Under the pieces are notes generated by a model that searched no databases, was not told the DNA's origin, and was given only the letters and a program-made list of their open reading frames with translations. DNA of 64,000 bases from Chloroflexota bacterium (GTDB lineage Bacteria > Chloroflexota > Chloroflexia > Chloroflexales > Herpetosiphonaceae). Within the stretch, counting starts at the first letter, position 1; every line of letters begins with the position of its first letter. Positions 52,974 through 62,592 of this stretch are shown one piece after another. The stretch spans positions 372,001 to 436,000 of the forward strand of contig JAIUOC010000006.1 in NCBI GenBank assembly GCA_020161265.1, given 5' to 3'. The translations under genes were made by a program, and so were the position numbers.

Positions 52974-54047
52974 TTAGATACACGGTTCGGATTGAACCGA
53001 CGATGACAGCGACGGATTGACGACGCTTTCTCGCGTTCCTTCGATCACAGGCCGCAACAATGGATTGCGTAATGGCACTGTGAGTTCCTTGACCGTCAGG
53101 CGTTGATCTCCAATATGTTCAAAGCCGATTTCCTCCAAGTTGTGATGCAACTCGCCATGATATTCTGGCAAAAGGAGATAGACGACACCTTGATGGGCAT
53201 TAGCCAATTGGCTCATTCCAAATCGAATAACCGACGAGGCTAAGCGTTGCTCAGCAGGATCGATCAGAAGGCTCATAACTGCGGCGTGTGGGCCAATCCA
53301 CACATGCAAGGCCGCCCGTAAAATATCATCTCGGCCATCACGCCCAAGCACCCATGAGCGCTGACGAACCCCATGACGGGCAACGACCGGCAATTGCCAC
53401 GATCGTGACGTTCGTCCTTCATATCGTACAACAGTTGCAGGGGTGATCGCCTCATACAATCGTTGGATTGCATGGGGGTCGCGACGCTGTTGTGGGCGTA
53501 ACACAATAATTGAGCTACCTTCGGCAACATCGGGAGTTAAAGTCCGCCAAACCTGCCGCGTAGCATAACTTTGAAAGCCAAGTTGGCGAAAAACTTCCAG
53601 ATGGGGTGAGTTCGAGGCCAATGGTGCGAAGATACGCTCGATATTGCGCGAACCCATCCGCACCACAAATGCTTCTAATAAACGATACCAAACATCGGGG
53701 TCGGTTGGTTGGCGCATGCCACGCCGAAACGGTTGCGATGCCAGATACACCAAATCGGCATCAGCACTATTTAAACGATACCAGCCTTGGACATAGCCAC
53801 GCAGCCCACGCTCATGATAAACCAAAGTATGGCGATCTTGAGCAAAAGGCATTAAACAGCGTAGCGCAAAGCCCAACGGTCGATGGTTGCCCGCCAGCAC
53901 ATGCTCGCTGCCCAACAACATATAGGTGTACGGCGTGCGCCGCAACTCAAGACTATCTACCAAGCGAACAGGTCGAATCAAGCCAGATTCTCCATTGCAT
54001 GAGCTGTATGCCCGATTCCGCTGTGCCACATTGCACGCTAGTATCAT
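52974..54047 (-). CDS. GNAT-like acyltransferase-fold protein
   Basis: The 357-aa protein appears to hold one or two GNAT-like halves. An N-terminal half ends with [33 protein letters not shown], and a C-terminal half contains [26 protein letters not shown] and [34 protein letters not shown]. The E-x-GF endings are typical of acetyltransferase C-termini; the canonical acetyl-CoA loop is weak. It heads a cluster with the R3H ATPase and tmk. Whether it is enzymatic is uncertain. Confidence 0.7.
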   Translation of the reverse strand: MILACNVAQRNRAYSSCNGESGLIRPVRLVDSLELRRTPYTYMLLGSEHVLAGNHRPLGFALRCLMPFAQDRHTLVYHERGLRGYVQGWYRLNSADADLVYLASQPFRRGMRQPTDPDVWYRLLEAFVVRMGSRNIERIFAPLASNSPHLEVFRQLGFQSYATRQVWRTLTPDVAEGSSIIVLRPQQRRDPHAIQRLYEAITPATVVRYEGRTSRSWQLPVVARHGVRQRSWVLGRDGRDDILRAALHVWIGPHAAVMSLLIDPAEQRLASSVIRFGMSQLANAHQGVVYLLLPEYHGELHHNLEEIGFEHIGDQRLTVKELTVPLRNPLLRPVIEGTRESVVNPSLSSSVQSEPCI

Positions 54048-54386
54048 CGCACAAATTGGGCCAGAAAAAAACTAGCAGAGTATTAATAAGTATGAAGGAT
54101 TCACGAATATAGGGCATAGATGTAATGTTTCATTTCATTAATAATCATGTCTCCCGTTCCCTCACCCCCAGTCCTTCTCCCACTGCGGTGTTTAAGGGCG
54201 ACAGGTTGATAGTTGGGTATTACGCTTCGTTAGGCAATGTTCACCCTAGCCGTCCACCACGAGTTACCGTCGTTGCCCAGCCCGCGTGACCAGCAGAATC
54301 TATTTGGATGAGTGGTCGCAAGCGTTGCGGCATGTGGTATCATTGATACTAGATAAATCGCGCAGCACTACTTTTGGAGGCAACCC
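54048..54386. other. Intergenic region upstream of dnaD
   Basis: No gene is supported. It holds traces of the ATGAAGG and AGGGCATAG repeat words (54092-54123), a CCCTCACCCCCAGTCC repeat common to many genomes, and a palindrome GTATCATTGATAC at 54337-54349, about 40 nt before dnaD, which may be an operator or overlap the promoter. Confidence 0.5.
54337..54349. promoter_or_regulatory. Palindrome GTATCATTGATAC upstream of dnaD
   Basis: A 6-1-6 perfect dyad placed 38 nt before the dnaD start codon. It could be a regulator site; no cognate protein is known. Confidence 0.35.
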
Positions 54387-55112
54387 GTGGCGGCGTTTCA
54401 TGGCTTCTCAACTGAGAATCTCGTGCCGCTACCGGCAGAATTCTTTAGCGATGTTCTCCCTTCAATCAGCAATTTGGCTGAGCTTAAAGTAACCCTGCAT
54501 GTCTTTTGGTTGGTTAGCCAGCAACGTGGCCGCGCCAAACGCGTTTCGTGGGATGCGCTGAGCAGCGATAGTGCCCTGGCTCAATCGTTGCGGGCGGTCT
54601 CGCAATTGCGCCCAACCAGCGACGTTTTAGAAGAAGCCTTGGGTTTAGCGGTTGAGCGGGGCACATTACTGCACTTAATCAGCCCTGAACCTGGCCGCGT
54701 GGTTAGTTGGTATTTGGTCAATACCCAAGCCAATCGGCATTGGGTCGAGCGCCAAGCAGGCCAGCGCGTGCTTGCACTCGAAGCTAGCCCGACGGCGCAG
54801 CCAACCATTTTTGGGCTTTACGAACAAAATATTGGCCTGCTCACGCCGCTGCTGATCGAGCAATTGCACGAGGCTAGTGCCAAATATCCCGCTGTATGGC
54901 TCGAAGAAGCCATCGCCAAAGCGGTTGAAGCCAATGTGCGCAATTGGCGCTACATTCGGCGCATTCTAGAACGGTGGGAAACCGATGGAAAAGAATCTAC
55001 GTCGCATCGATCCGAGCAGCTTTTCGATCTCAGCAAATATACCACGGGCAAATATGCCGCCTTCTTCGGAAGAAGCGGCGATTCCGATGGAGGAGATTTG
55101 TCCGATTTGTAA
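54387..55112 (+). CDS. dnaD: DnaD-domain primosome protein
   Basis: The 241-aa protein ends in a DnaD/DnaB_2 domain (about 140-205): FGLYEQNIGLLTPLLIEQLHEAS, then YPAVWLEEAIAKAVEANVRNWRYIRRILERWETDGK, the hallmark YxxxIxxxxxxW pattern. A short tail KYTTGKYAAFF resembles the YISGKYADF motif at the end of other Chloroflexota DnaD proteins. It should help load the replicative helicase at origins or stalled forks. GTG start at 54387 with GGAGG 6 nt upstream. It overlaps the next gene, a DnaC-like loader, by 128 nt if that gene starts at 54985. Confidence 0.9.
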   Translation: MAAFHGFSTENLVPLPAEFFSDVLPSISNLAELKVTLHVFWLVSQQRGRAKRVSWDALSSDSALAQSLRAVSQLRPTSDVLEEALGLAVERGTLLHLISPEPGRVVSWYLVNTQANRHWVERQAGQRVLALEASPTAQPTIFGLYEQNIGLLTPLLIEQLHEASAKYPAVWLEEAIAKAVEANVRNWRYIRRILERWETDGKESTSHRSEQLFDLSKYTTGKYAAFFGRSGDSDGGDLSDL

Positions 55113-55788
55113 GGGTGCTGGCTATTTCTGCATGGATGTGCCGATCAGCGACCCCAACTTTGGCCATTTGATTACCTGCCAATGCAAACTCGCCGAAAAA
55201 GAAGGCCGCCAACGTGATAAACTATGGCAACAAAGTAATTTGCAGGCCTTTGAAACCAAAAACTTTGATACATTTAACTCGCATGTGGTTGGGGTTAGTG
55301 AGGCTTACGCACGAGCCAAGGCGTTTGCTCAAGCACCCAAAGGTTGGCTGTTTCTGTATGGAACCTATGGCTGTGGCAAGACCCATTTAGCAGCCTCAAT
55401 TGCCAACGAAGCTGTGCGCCGCGAGTATCAAACAATTTTTATGGTTGTACCGGATTTGCTGGATTATTTGCGCTCGACCTTTGGACCAAACTCCGAGGTG
55501 GCCTACGATGAGCGCTTTGAGAAAATTCGCAATATTCAATTATTGGTGCTCGATGATTTAGGCACCGAAAGTTCAACCGGCTGGGCCCGCGAAAAGCTGT
55601 TCCAAATTATCAATCACCGTTATAATCATCGTTTACCAACGGTCATTACATCAAATGCCGATTTAGATAAATTCGATCCACGGATTGCATCACGTTTGTC
55701 TGATGCAGATATTTGTAGTCAAGTGCTGATCAAAGCAACTGATTATCGACAAACAACAACACGTAACAATAACATTCGATACAAGTAA
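54985..55788 (+). CDS. dnaC: DnaC/DnaI-type helicase loader ATPase
   Basis: The 267-aa AAA+ protein has an N-terminal zinc-knuckle-like segment (CPICKGAGYFC, then CQC) and an ATPase core: Walker A LYGTYGCGKTHLA, Walker B LLVLDDLGTES, sensor 1 VITSNADL, and an arginine finger region IASRLSDADIC. It should load the replicative helicase with the DnaD protein encoded just upstream. ATG 54985 has GGTGGG 6 nt upstream but lies 128 nt inside dnaD; internal ATGs at 55054 or 55087 would shorten the overlap and still keep the zinc knuckle. The gene pair mirrors Bacillus dnaD/dnaI function. Confidence 0.9.
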   Translation: MEKNLRRIDPSSFSISANIPRANMPPSSEEAAIPMEEICPICKGAGYFCMDVPISDPNFGHLITCQCKLAEKEGRQRDKLWQQSNLQAFETKNFDTFNSHVVGVSEAYARAKAFAQAPKGWLFLYGTYGCGKTHLAASIANEAVRREYQTIFMVVPDLLDYLRSTFGPNSEVAYDERFEKIRNIQLLVLDDLGTESSTGWAREKLFQIINHRYNHRLPTVITSNADLDKFDPRIASRLSDADICSQVLIKATDYRQTTTRNNNIRYK

Positions 55789-55891
55789 GATCGCCAACGG
55801 GCCGAGTGGCATTTCGTCAGTCCAAGTATCTGGCTGTTGATCTGCTACTCATCCAACGAAGTTCTTCATCCTTGTGTCTGTGGGGGTTCGG

Positions 55892-58800
55892 ATGGCAGGG
55901 AACCAAGCAATTTTTGACCGTGCGTTAGAACAATATCAGCTTGCCTCACGGGCTGGCGATTGGAACAAAGCTTTAACCGAAGCTGCTCGGGCCATGACCG
56001 AATTTTCAACTCACGAGCAGGCTCGGATTGCTGTCGCCACCGCGTTGTTTCATACCAATAAGCTGCCACAATCGTTACAATTGTGGCAGGAGTTGCTCAA
56101 GCGTAATCCAGATAATCCGGTTTTTACCGAATATATTGCCAAGATTTATCGCGCTCAAGGTGATACCGATCAAGCCATCGAGCTGTTTATGCAGTTGGCC
56201 GAACGTTTGATCGCCCAAAAATTGCCTTTGAAGGCAGTGCGAGCTTATCGCGATATTTTGGATATTCACCCCAGCCACGAAGAAGCCCGCGTGCGCTTGG
56301 CGATGGTGCTAGCTGAATCTGGCGATAAACCTGGCGCAATCCGTGAATATTTGCATCTGGGTCAGCAATTTTATGATGCTGAACAATACGATGCTGCTGA
56401 TGAAGCCGCCGTCGAAGCCCTCAACGTAGACCCCGCTAGCCTCTCGGCCCAAGAATTCAAGAAGAAAGTTGATTTGGCACGGCAGGCCTTAATTACTGCC
56501 GCCACAGGCGATCAATTGCCCGACCAAGGTCGTTTGCAAACCAAAGAACAAATCGAACGTGCAGTCAACGAGGCGATTGAGTATCAAAATAATGGGTTGC
56601 TGGAGCAAGCCGCCCAAATGTATGAACGGGTGGTTGACGTGCTGCCCGAACGCGCCGACATGCAATATAGCTTGGGCTTGATTTACGATGAGCTTGAGCG
56701 ACATAAAGATGCCTTGCGGGTGCTCGAAATTGCCAGCCATAACGATGAATACGCCCTATCCGCCCACTTTGCGATTGGTACAATCTACCAAAAGCTTGGC
56801 CAAATGGAACGTGCCGCCCAAGAGTTCGAGCAAGCGATTCGCTACGTCGATTTGCAATCGATCGGCAAAGAAGAAGCCAACGATTTGATCGATATGTACG
56901 AAGCAACCTCGGCGATCTATCTTGAACTAGGCGATGTGGCGCGGGCAGCCTCGTTGTATTCAACCTTGGCGGGCTTTTTGCAGGGCAAACGTTGGGGCGC
57001 AGAACAAGCGGCGCAATATAATGCCAAGGCCAAGGAACTGACCGACCGCAGCATGATGTCGAAATTGCGCATGCTTGGCACGGGGATTTTGAACGCGCCG
57101 CCACCTGAAGAGGCTGTGCCTGAACCACAGACCGAAACCTGGGGCAAAATGCCCTCGATCACCGATTTCCTCAGCCCCAAAAGCCGTGTCGAAGCTAGCC
57201 CAGCCGATGATATGGCCAGCCTTGAGGCCTTGATTAGCGGTAATGCTAGCCCAGCGCCCCAAACGATGCTGACCGATATTGACCCGCTTGATGTGCTGGC
57301 CGCCAATTTGCCACCAGCTGGCGAAGTGCATTTTGCGCCGCTCACGCCGATTGATACCGAAGGCCGCAGCGAGCGGATTCAGCGTTTGGTTGAGGCCAGC
57401 GAATCGTTTGCTGAGCAAAATTTCTTGTATGCGGCGCTCGATGCCTGCCATGAAATTATTCGCTACGATCTGGAGTTTTATGCGATTCACCTGCGGATGG
57501 CCGAAATTCTCGAACGTTTGGGGCGCATGGATCAAGCACTCGCTAAGCTCAATTTGTTGATCGAAACCTACAAAGCACGAGGCGAAACCCACAAGGCAAT
57601 TGGGGTTTATCACAAACTGATCGATCTCTCGGCTGATAGCACGATCATTCGGGCTGAATTGGCCGAGGTATTGCGCAAACAAGGCCGTAGCGATGAGGCC
57701 GCTGAGCAGTTGGCCTATGTGGCTAACCAACAATTCCGCCAAGGTCAAACCGTCAAAGCCTTGGAGCAATTTCGCAAGTTGTTGGAATGGGCACCTGATA
57801 GCGTCAATTTACGTGCTCAATATGGTCAAGTATTGCTCAAACTCGAACGTTGGGAAGCAGCCTTGGAAGAATTCCGCCGGGTCATTGTGCAAAAGCCCGA
57901 TGATTTGGTGGTGATGGCCCAAGCCAATATTGCCCTCGCCATGATGGGCGAATTCCCCGATGCGATTTGGGATTCAGTCGCCGCCTTAATTCAAAAACTG
58001 GCTAGCAATCCGCAACAGCTTAACGATGTGCAAGCCGAATATCGCGCCGTCACCTTGATTACTGATCGGGCGATTATTCAGTTTCTCTTGGGATTGATTC
58101 AGCAATCAACCAAGCAACATCCGGCGGCAATGCACTCGTTCAATCAAGCGCTTGAGTTGCTCGAAATTGATGCTGATCCCTTGGTTCCGCCAGTGCTGGT
58201 TTATCAAGCGATTGCCGATAGCTACATTGCCGAGGGTAATGCTGCTGGCTCAATCGAGCAACTACGCAAAATCGAGGCAATTTTGGTGACTGGCACTGTG
58301 CCAGCCATGAGCACCAAGCATGCCTTTGCCCAACCCTTCAACGAGGGCGAGTTGCAACGGCGTTTGGCCGAAGCCTATGCCGCCAACGAGAATTTCGAAG
58401 GGGCAATTCAGGCCTTGCAACGGGTCAAGCAATTGTTGCCCTACGACCGCCAAGCCTACACCAAATTGGCTGATATTTACTTCCGCCAAGGCCGCCTAAA
58501 CGAAGCCTTGACCCAGCTTGATGAGTTGGCAACTTACTACGAAAGCCAAAGTCAGCTTGATCGCGCCTTGGAGATTTTGGCCACGGGCTTGCAATTAGCC
58601 CCCAAGAATATCCCGATCAAGTCACGTCATGCCCAGCTGATGATGCGGCGCGGCTATCTTGATGAGGGCTTGGCTGGCTTGGATGAATTGGCCGAGTTGC
58701 AGCGCAAACAAGGCTTGGTCAAAGATGCAGTGGCCAGTATTCAGCAGGTCGCTGATGTTTATTGGACGTTGGGTAAGGTTGATAAGGCTGCCGAGATGTA

Positions 58801-59164
58801 CAACAAAATTGTACAGATCGCACCTAATGACACCGAAGCCCGCCAACATTTGGTGAGCTTTAGCATTCTTTCGTTGCGCACCAAAGATGCGATTACTCAA
58901 CTGCGTGAAATTGCGCGGCTCTCAATTCAACAACGCAACTACGAAGAAGCGATTGCTTCCTATCACCAAGTGATTGCGCTCGATCAAAAAGATGCCGATG
59001 CCTACGAGCAATTGGCCGATGTGCTGATGCGGGTTCAGGAGTATGGTCAGGCCGTTCGTACCTATAAACAATTGGCGAAATTGTTGCCCGATGATGATCG
59101 GGTGGAAGCTTTGCAAAGCGCCGCCCAACGCATGCTCGATCAGCAACAGGTGGCCAAAGGCTAG
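55892..59164 (+). CDS. Large tetratricopeptide-repeat protein
   Basis: The 1090-aa cytoplasmic protein consists of about 15-20 TPR units, for example ALTEAARAMTEFSTHEQARIAV, PGAIREYLHLGQQFYD, MERAAQEFEQAIRYVD and EQLADVLMRVQEYGQAVRTYKQLA. A Pro-rich linker (~395-480, PPPEEAVPEPQTETWGKMPS) divides it in two halves. No enzymatic motif is visible. It starts at ATG 55892 with GGGGG upstream; a GTG at 55874 would add six residues. It lies 103 nt after dnaC. It probably scaffolds a protein complex of unknown nature. Confidence 0.9.
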   Translation: MAGNQAIFDRALEQYQLASRAGDWNKALTEAARAMTEFSTHEQARIAVATALFHTNKLPQSLQLWQELLKRNPDNPVFTEYIAKIYRAQGDTDQAIELFMQLAERLIAQKLPLKAVRAYRDILDIHPSHEEARVRLAMVLAESGDKPGAIREYLHLGQQFYDAEQYDAADEAAVEALNVDPASLSAQEFKKKVDLARQALITAATGDQLPDQGRLQTKEQIERAVNEAIEYQNNGLLEQAAQMYERVVDVLPERADMQYSLGLIYDELERHKDALRVLEIASHNDEYALSAHFAIGTIYQKLGQMERAAQEFEQAIRYVDLQSIGKEEANDLIDMYEATSAIYLELGDVARAASLYSTLAGFLQGKRWGAEQAAQYNAKAKELTDRSMMSKLRMLGTGILNAPPPEEAVPEPQTETWGKMPSITDFLSPKSRVEASPADDMASLEALISGNASPAPQTMLTDIDPLDVLAANLPPAGEVHFAPLTPIDTEGRSERIQRLVEASESFAEQNFLYAALDACHEIIRYDLEFYAIHLRMAEILERLGRMDQALAKLNLLIETYKARGETHKAIGVYHKLIDLSADSTIIRAELAEVLRKQGRSDEAAEQLAYVANQQFRQGQTVKALEQFRKLLEWAPDSVNLRAQYGQVLLKLERWEAALEEFRRVIVQKPDDLVVMAQANIALAMMGEFPDAIWDSVAALIQKLASNPQQLNDVQAEYRAVTLITDRAIIQFLLGLIQQSTKQHPAAMHSFNQALELLEIDADPLVPPVLVYQAIADSYIAEGNAAGSIEQLRKIEAILVTGTVPAMSTKHAFAQPFNEGELQRRLAEAYAANENFEGAIQALQRVKQLLPYDRQAYTKLADIYFRQGRLNEALTQLDELATYYESQSQLDRALEILATGLQLAPKNIPIKSRHAQLMMRRGYLDEGLAGLDELAELQRKQGLVKDAVASIQQVADVYWTLGKVDKAAEMYNKIVQIAPNDTEARQHLVSFSILSLRTKDAITQLREIARLSIQQRNYEEAIASYHQVIALDQKDADAYEQLADVLMRVQEYGQAVRTYKQLAKLLPDDDRVEALQSAAQRMLDQQQVAKG

Positions 59165-59192
59165 CATTCTACGAAACTTGGCAAATTCAAAG

Positions 59193-59224
59193 CAGCGCTG
59201 AAGCCTTGTGCTCGGCGCTGTTTT
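59193..59224 (+). terminator. Intrinsic terminator after the TPR gene
   Basis: CAGCGCTGA (59193-59201) pairs with TCGGCGCTG (59212-59220), with one wobble, over a 10-nt loop and is followed by TTTT. Confidence 0.85.
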
Positions 59225-59261
59225 GGTTAATGGCTTGAGACAATCAAGGAGCAGGTTGGCT

Positions 59262-60098
59262 ATGCAAGCGCCGCTTAATCGCGAAACCGTGCATTTTTGG
59301 CAGGATCGGGTGTTGAATAATTTGGAGTTGTTGCATGCCCACTATATTACCCAGCGTTTTGCGCCGCATAGCCATGAAGAGTTTGCGATTGGGGTGATTG
59401 AGGCTGGTGGTCAGGCCTTTACTTATCAGCGGCGCTCGGAGTGGCTTATGCCCGCTGGCAGTATTGCGGTGATTAATCCGCAGGTGGTGCATACTGGTCA
59501 TGCTGCTACACCCCAAGGCTGGGTCTATCGCATGTTTTATCCCCCAGTTCAAATCCTACAGCAAGCTGCTAGCCAATTAGCTGGGCGCAATCAAACAATC
59601 CCCTTTTTTCCTCAGCCAGTGATTCATGACCCATTTTTGATGCAGCGCCTGCTCCAACTCCATCAATTGTTGGAAGACCCCAGCACCACCGCGCTCGAAC
59701 GCGAATCGCGCTTGCTCTGGACGATGGCGCAACTGATTATTCGCCATGCCCAAAGCAAACCAGCGCTTAACGCCCAGCAAATGCATCCCAAAGCAGTAAC
59801 GACGATTCGTGAATATTTGGCGGTGCACTATGCCGATTCAATTTCGCTTGAGCAACTGGCCCAATTGGTCAATTTAAGTCCGTTTCATACACTGCGGCTG
59901 TTTCGCCAAGCAACTGGCCTGCCACCCCATGGCTACCTGATTCAACTGCGAATCAATCAGGCAAAACAGCTGTTACATACTCAGTTGCCCTTGGCCGAGG
60001 TAGCCGTTCAAACCGGATTTAGCGACCAAAGTCATTTGAACCGCCATTTCAAGCGCGTATTAGGCGTTACCCCGCTGCAATATCGCCGCCAAGGCTAA
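59262..60098 (+). CDS. AraC-family regulator of the azlCD genes
   Basis: The 278-aa protein has an N-terminal cupin sensing domain (THYITQRFAPHSHEEFAIGVIEAGGQAFTYQRR) and a C-terminal AraC double helix-turn-helix (ISLEQLAQLVNLSPFHTLRLFRQATGLPPHGYLIQLRINQAKQLL; AEVAVQTGFSDQSHLNRHFKRVLGVTPLQYRR). ATG 59262 has AAGGAG about 10 nt upstream; the longer frame to 59208 starts inside the terminator of the preceding gene and is rejected. The gene lies directly upstream of azlCD, a known arrangement, and probably activates it. Confidence 0.92.
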   Translation: MQAPLNRETVHFWQDRVLNNLELLHAHYITQRFAPHSHEEFAIGVIEAGGQAFTYQRRSEWLMPAGSIAVINPQVVHTGHAATPQGWVYRMFYPPVQILQQAASQLAGRNQTIPFFPQPVIHDPFLMQRLLQLHQLLEDPSTTALERESRLLWTMAQLIIRHAQSKPALNAQQMHPKAVTTIREYLAVHYADSISLEQLAQLVNLSPFHTLRLFRQATGLPPHGYLIQLRINQAKQLLHTQLPLAEVAVQTGFSDQSHLNRHFKRVLGVTPLQYRRQG

Positions 60099-60180
60099 AT
60101 TAGCAAGATCATCCAAGCAATTAATCTTCGATCAAGCTATGCTCAATTAAATCGTAGTTTACAAGCTTTGGAGCAGCGCC

Positions 60181-60867
60181 ATGCACTCAATTTCTGCTAG
60201 CTTTCGCGCTGGAATTCGCGCGTTTTTGCCGATTGCCGTGGGGATTATCCCATTTGCCTTGATTTCGGGCATTGCCGCAATGAGTGTTGGCTTATCGATT
60301 CCCCAAGCTATTGCCATGTCGATGATTGTGTTTGCTGGCTCGGCTCAGTTGGTGGCGATGCAGCTCTTGGCTGAGCATACCCCGATGCTCTTGATCATCC
60401 TGACGACCCTGATTATTAATTTGCGCTTTGTGATGTATAGCGCCTCATTGGCCGACCACTTGGCTCAATTGAAGCGGCGCTGGAAGTTGCTTAGTGCCTA
60501 TTTGCTGACTGATCAGGCTTATGCTTTGGCGATTAGCCTCTATCAGCGCAAACCCCACATGCACTACAAACCATGGTTTTACCTTGGCGCGGCAATCAGT
60601 ATGTGGATTACTTGGCAAATTGGGGCGGTAGTTGGGATGTTCGTTGGCCAGCAATTTCCGGCCAGTTGGCAACTCGATTTCACAATTCCACTGACCTTTA
60701 TTGCTTTGGCTATGCCTGCGATCAAAAATCGCCGCTTGGCGGCGGTGGCCCTTTGCGCCGCGATTATGGCAGGAGCCACGGCTATGTTGCCCTATAAATT
60801 GGGCTTGGTGTTGAGTGTTTTGGTGGGGGTTGGGCTTGGTTTATACCTTGAAGGGCGGCAGGCATGA
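60181..60867 (+). CDS. azlC: Branched-chain amino acid exporter, large subunit
   Basis: AzlC with AzlD exports branched-chain amino acids or analogues across the membrane. The 228-aa protein shows FRAGIRAFLPIAVGIIPFALISGIAAMSVGLS, the conserved SMIVFAGSAQLVAMQLL and NLRFVMYSASLADHL, and about six helices. ATG 60181 has GGAG upstream. The last 4 nt overlap azlD (ATGA), so the two subunits are made together. Confidence 0.95.
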   Translation: MHSISASFRAGIRAFLPIAVGIIPFALISGIAAMSVGLSIPQAIAMSMIVFAGSAQLVAMQLLAEHTPMLLIILTTLIINLRFVMYSASLADHLAQLKRRWKLLSAYLLTDQAYALAISLYQRKPHMHYKPWFYLGAAISMWITWQIGAVVGMFVGQQFPASWQLDFTIPLTFIALAMPAIKNRRLAAVALCAAIMAGATAMLPYKLGLVLSVLVGVGLGLYLEGRQA

Positions 60868-61175
60868 TGATTTTACTGCTGATTATTGGCATGGGCTGTG
60901 TGACATTTTTGCTGCGGCTCTCGTTTATTAGCGTTGCAGGCAAAACCAGCATGCCTCAATGGTTGCAACGCTGTTTGCAATTTGTGCCAATTGCCGTGCT
61001 GATGGCAATTATTGTGCCCGATTTAATCTATCAACAGCATCGTTATCAATTGCTCAACAATAATGAGCGCTTGATTGCTGGCTTGGTCGCGGCCTTGGTT
61101 GCTTGGAAAACCAATAATGTGCTGCTGACGATTGGGACGGGCATGGGTTTGTTGTGGCTGTTGCAGAGCCTGTAG
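60864..61175 (+). CDS. azlD: Branched-chain amino acid exporter, small subunit
   Basis: The 103-aa AzlD partner has four hydrophobic segments; the start MILLLIIGMGCVTFLLRLSFI and WLQRCLQFVPIAVLMAIIVPDLIY are typical, followed by RLIAGLVAALVAWKTNNVLLTIGTGMGLLWLL. It completes the exporter with AzlC, whose stop overlaps its start. A hairpin-forming repeat follows. Confidence 0.94.
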   Translation: MMILLLIIGMGCVTFLLRLSFISVAGKTSMPQWLQRCLQFVPIAVLMAIIVPDLIYQQHRYQLLNNNERLIAGLVAALVAWKTNNVLLTIGTGMGLLWLLQSL

Positions 61176-61180
61176 AATTT

Positions 61181-61287
61181 CCCTCGCTCCCTTCTCACAC
61201 GATGGCGGGAGAAGGAAGTGAGGGGCTAATCAATCAGTAATTAAACATCTAAACTTCGCGCTCTTCGCGTCCTTCGTGGTTTCGCTG
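61181..61287. repeat. Imperfect hairpin and TTCGCG/TTCGTG nonamer array after azlD
   Basis: CCCTCGCTCCCTTCTC (61181-61196) faces GAGAAGGAAGTGAGGG (61209-61224) in a near-complementary stem. At 61256-61284 there are three 9-nt units of the TTCGYGNNN word. Confidence 0.65.
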
Positions 61288-61323
61288 ACTGAATCCTGCC
61301 ACCTTATTTGCTAGTTTTCAGGC

Positions 61324-62352
61324 TCAGCGATCGGTTGGTGGTGGCAATTGGTCGCTTGTGCCCTGCATCGCGCTGACTTGCACCCAGCCAACAATATTGG
61401 AGCTACCGCGCACAAAACCCTCATACCAGCCATCACGCTGGCGAAATGGCATAAAACGTTGATCTTCTTCCAGCGTATGCAACACCCGCGCTTCGGTATC
61501 AGGCGCTGAATGCACGGTCACGTCGGCAGTTTTGGGGCGCTGAATCGCATATTCAATCACTCGCAACGCTTCTAAATCATTGGGATCGTGCAGTTCGAGG
61601 TAGCGCAGCAAGCCATTGGCGATGCTCTGAGCAATTACATCTGATTGATTGAGCATAAACGCTCGATCCGTGGGATTGGTCAAAAAGCCCATTTCAACGA
61701 TCACGGCTGGGGTGGTTGGGGCGATCGCGTTGCGATGTCGTCGCCAACTAAAGGCATAGTAGCCGCGCATATTGGCGGTAATCGCCGAATCTTGAGGCAT
61801 ATCAGTGCCAGCGGCATATTCGCTAACTAAACTATCGAGCAATAATAAACTGGCTTCAGAGGCTCGCCAAGGAGTGGCCATTTTGAAGCCGCGACTGCTG
61901 GTGCTGGTCGAACCATCGGCATGAATCGAGATAAAAGCATCGGCTTTGTAGGCAACTGGCACGGTCGCAGGCAACAGATCGACCGTAATCCCCTCGGCCT
62001 CAAGCAAGGCTTTAACTTGCTCGGCAACTGGCAAGTTCACATCCGATTCGGTAATGCCATTGACGAATGCGCCAGTTGAGGTGCGAAATTTAGCCAAATC
62101 ATCGGGTAAATCTTCGGTTTGCCAATGGCCAACTTGAATTCCGACCCGTGGTGGTTGGGGCACGGGTGTTTCAGTTGGCGGGGCTGGGGTCGCACTTGGT
62201 GCTGGAGTCGCTGTCGGCACAACCCTGGTCGGGGCGCTGGTGGCGATCGCGATTTGCTGCACTGCAGCAGGTTTGGGAGCTTCAACAAGTATAGCAGCAT
62301 CGCTACAGCCTACAACGAACAAAGTGCCAACAATCAATGACCAGCGTTTCAT
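61324..62352 (-). CDS. N-acetylmuramoyl-L-alanine amidase lipoprotein with SH3-like domain
   Basis: The 342-aa lipoprotein (lipobox VVGC near residue 16, then Thr/Pro-rich linker) carries an Amidase_3 domain that cuts the amide bond between muramic acid and the stem peptide. Zinc-ligand regions are VGIQVGHW, AFISIHADGS and VIVEMGFLTNPTD with the catalytic Glu. A ~60-residue SH3-like region near the C-terminus (VTVHSAPDTEARVLHTLEEDQRFMPFRQRDGWYEG) could hold peptidoglycan. ATG 62352. Active outside the membrane, in cell-wall turnover. Confidence 0.92.
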   Translation of the reverse strand: MKRWSLIVGTLFVVGCSDAAILVEAPKPAAVQQIAIATSAPTRVVPTATPAPSATPAPPTETPVPQPPRVGIQVGHWQTEDLPDDLAKFRTSTGAFVNGITESDVNLPVAEQVKALLEAEGITVDLLPATVPVAYKADAFISIHADGSTSTSSRGFKMATPWRASEASLLLLDSLVSEYAAGTDMPQDSAITANMRGYYAFSWRRHRNAIAPTTPAVIVEMGFLTNPTDRAFMLNQSDVIAQSIANGLLRYLELHDPNDLEALRVIEYAIQRPKTADVTVHSAPDTEARVLHTLEEDQRFMPFRQRDGWYEGFVRGSSNIVGWVQVSAMQGTSDQLPPPTDR

Positions 62353-62375
62353 CGGGTGGTTCCTTGTATGGATGG

Positions 62376-62505
62376 GGGTTGGTTGTTGGGGGTCGGGGAT
62401 TGGTTATCTGTATATTGCATGAGCCATGTTTTTAACCATCATCTGCCTTAACATCTATAAAACCTTCCGAATTCCGAACCCTGATTCCCGATCCCCAATA
62501 ATTAA
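62376..62505. repeat. Heptad arrays upstream of the response regulator
   Basis: GGGGTTG/GTTGTTG-type units of 7 nt occupy 62376-62410. A second, complementary-sense set (TTCCGAA, CCCTGAT, TCCCGAT, CCCCAAT words) lies at 62464-62500. Confidence 0.75.
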
Positions 62506-62592
62506 AAGATTAACATGGCTTTGCACTTAATTGCTTGACACAAAGATTAAGGTTGAGCATATATTTGATGATAATTGGCTAAGGATTCTCCC

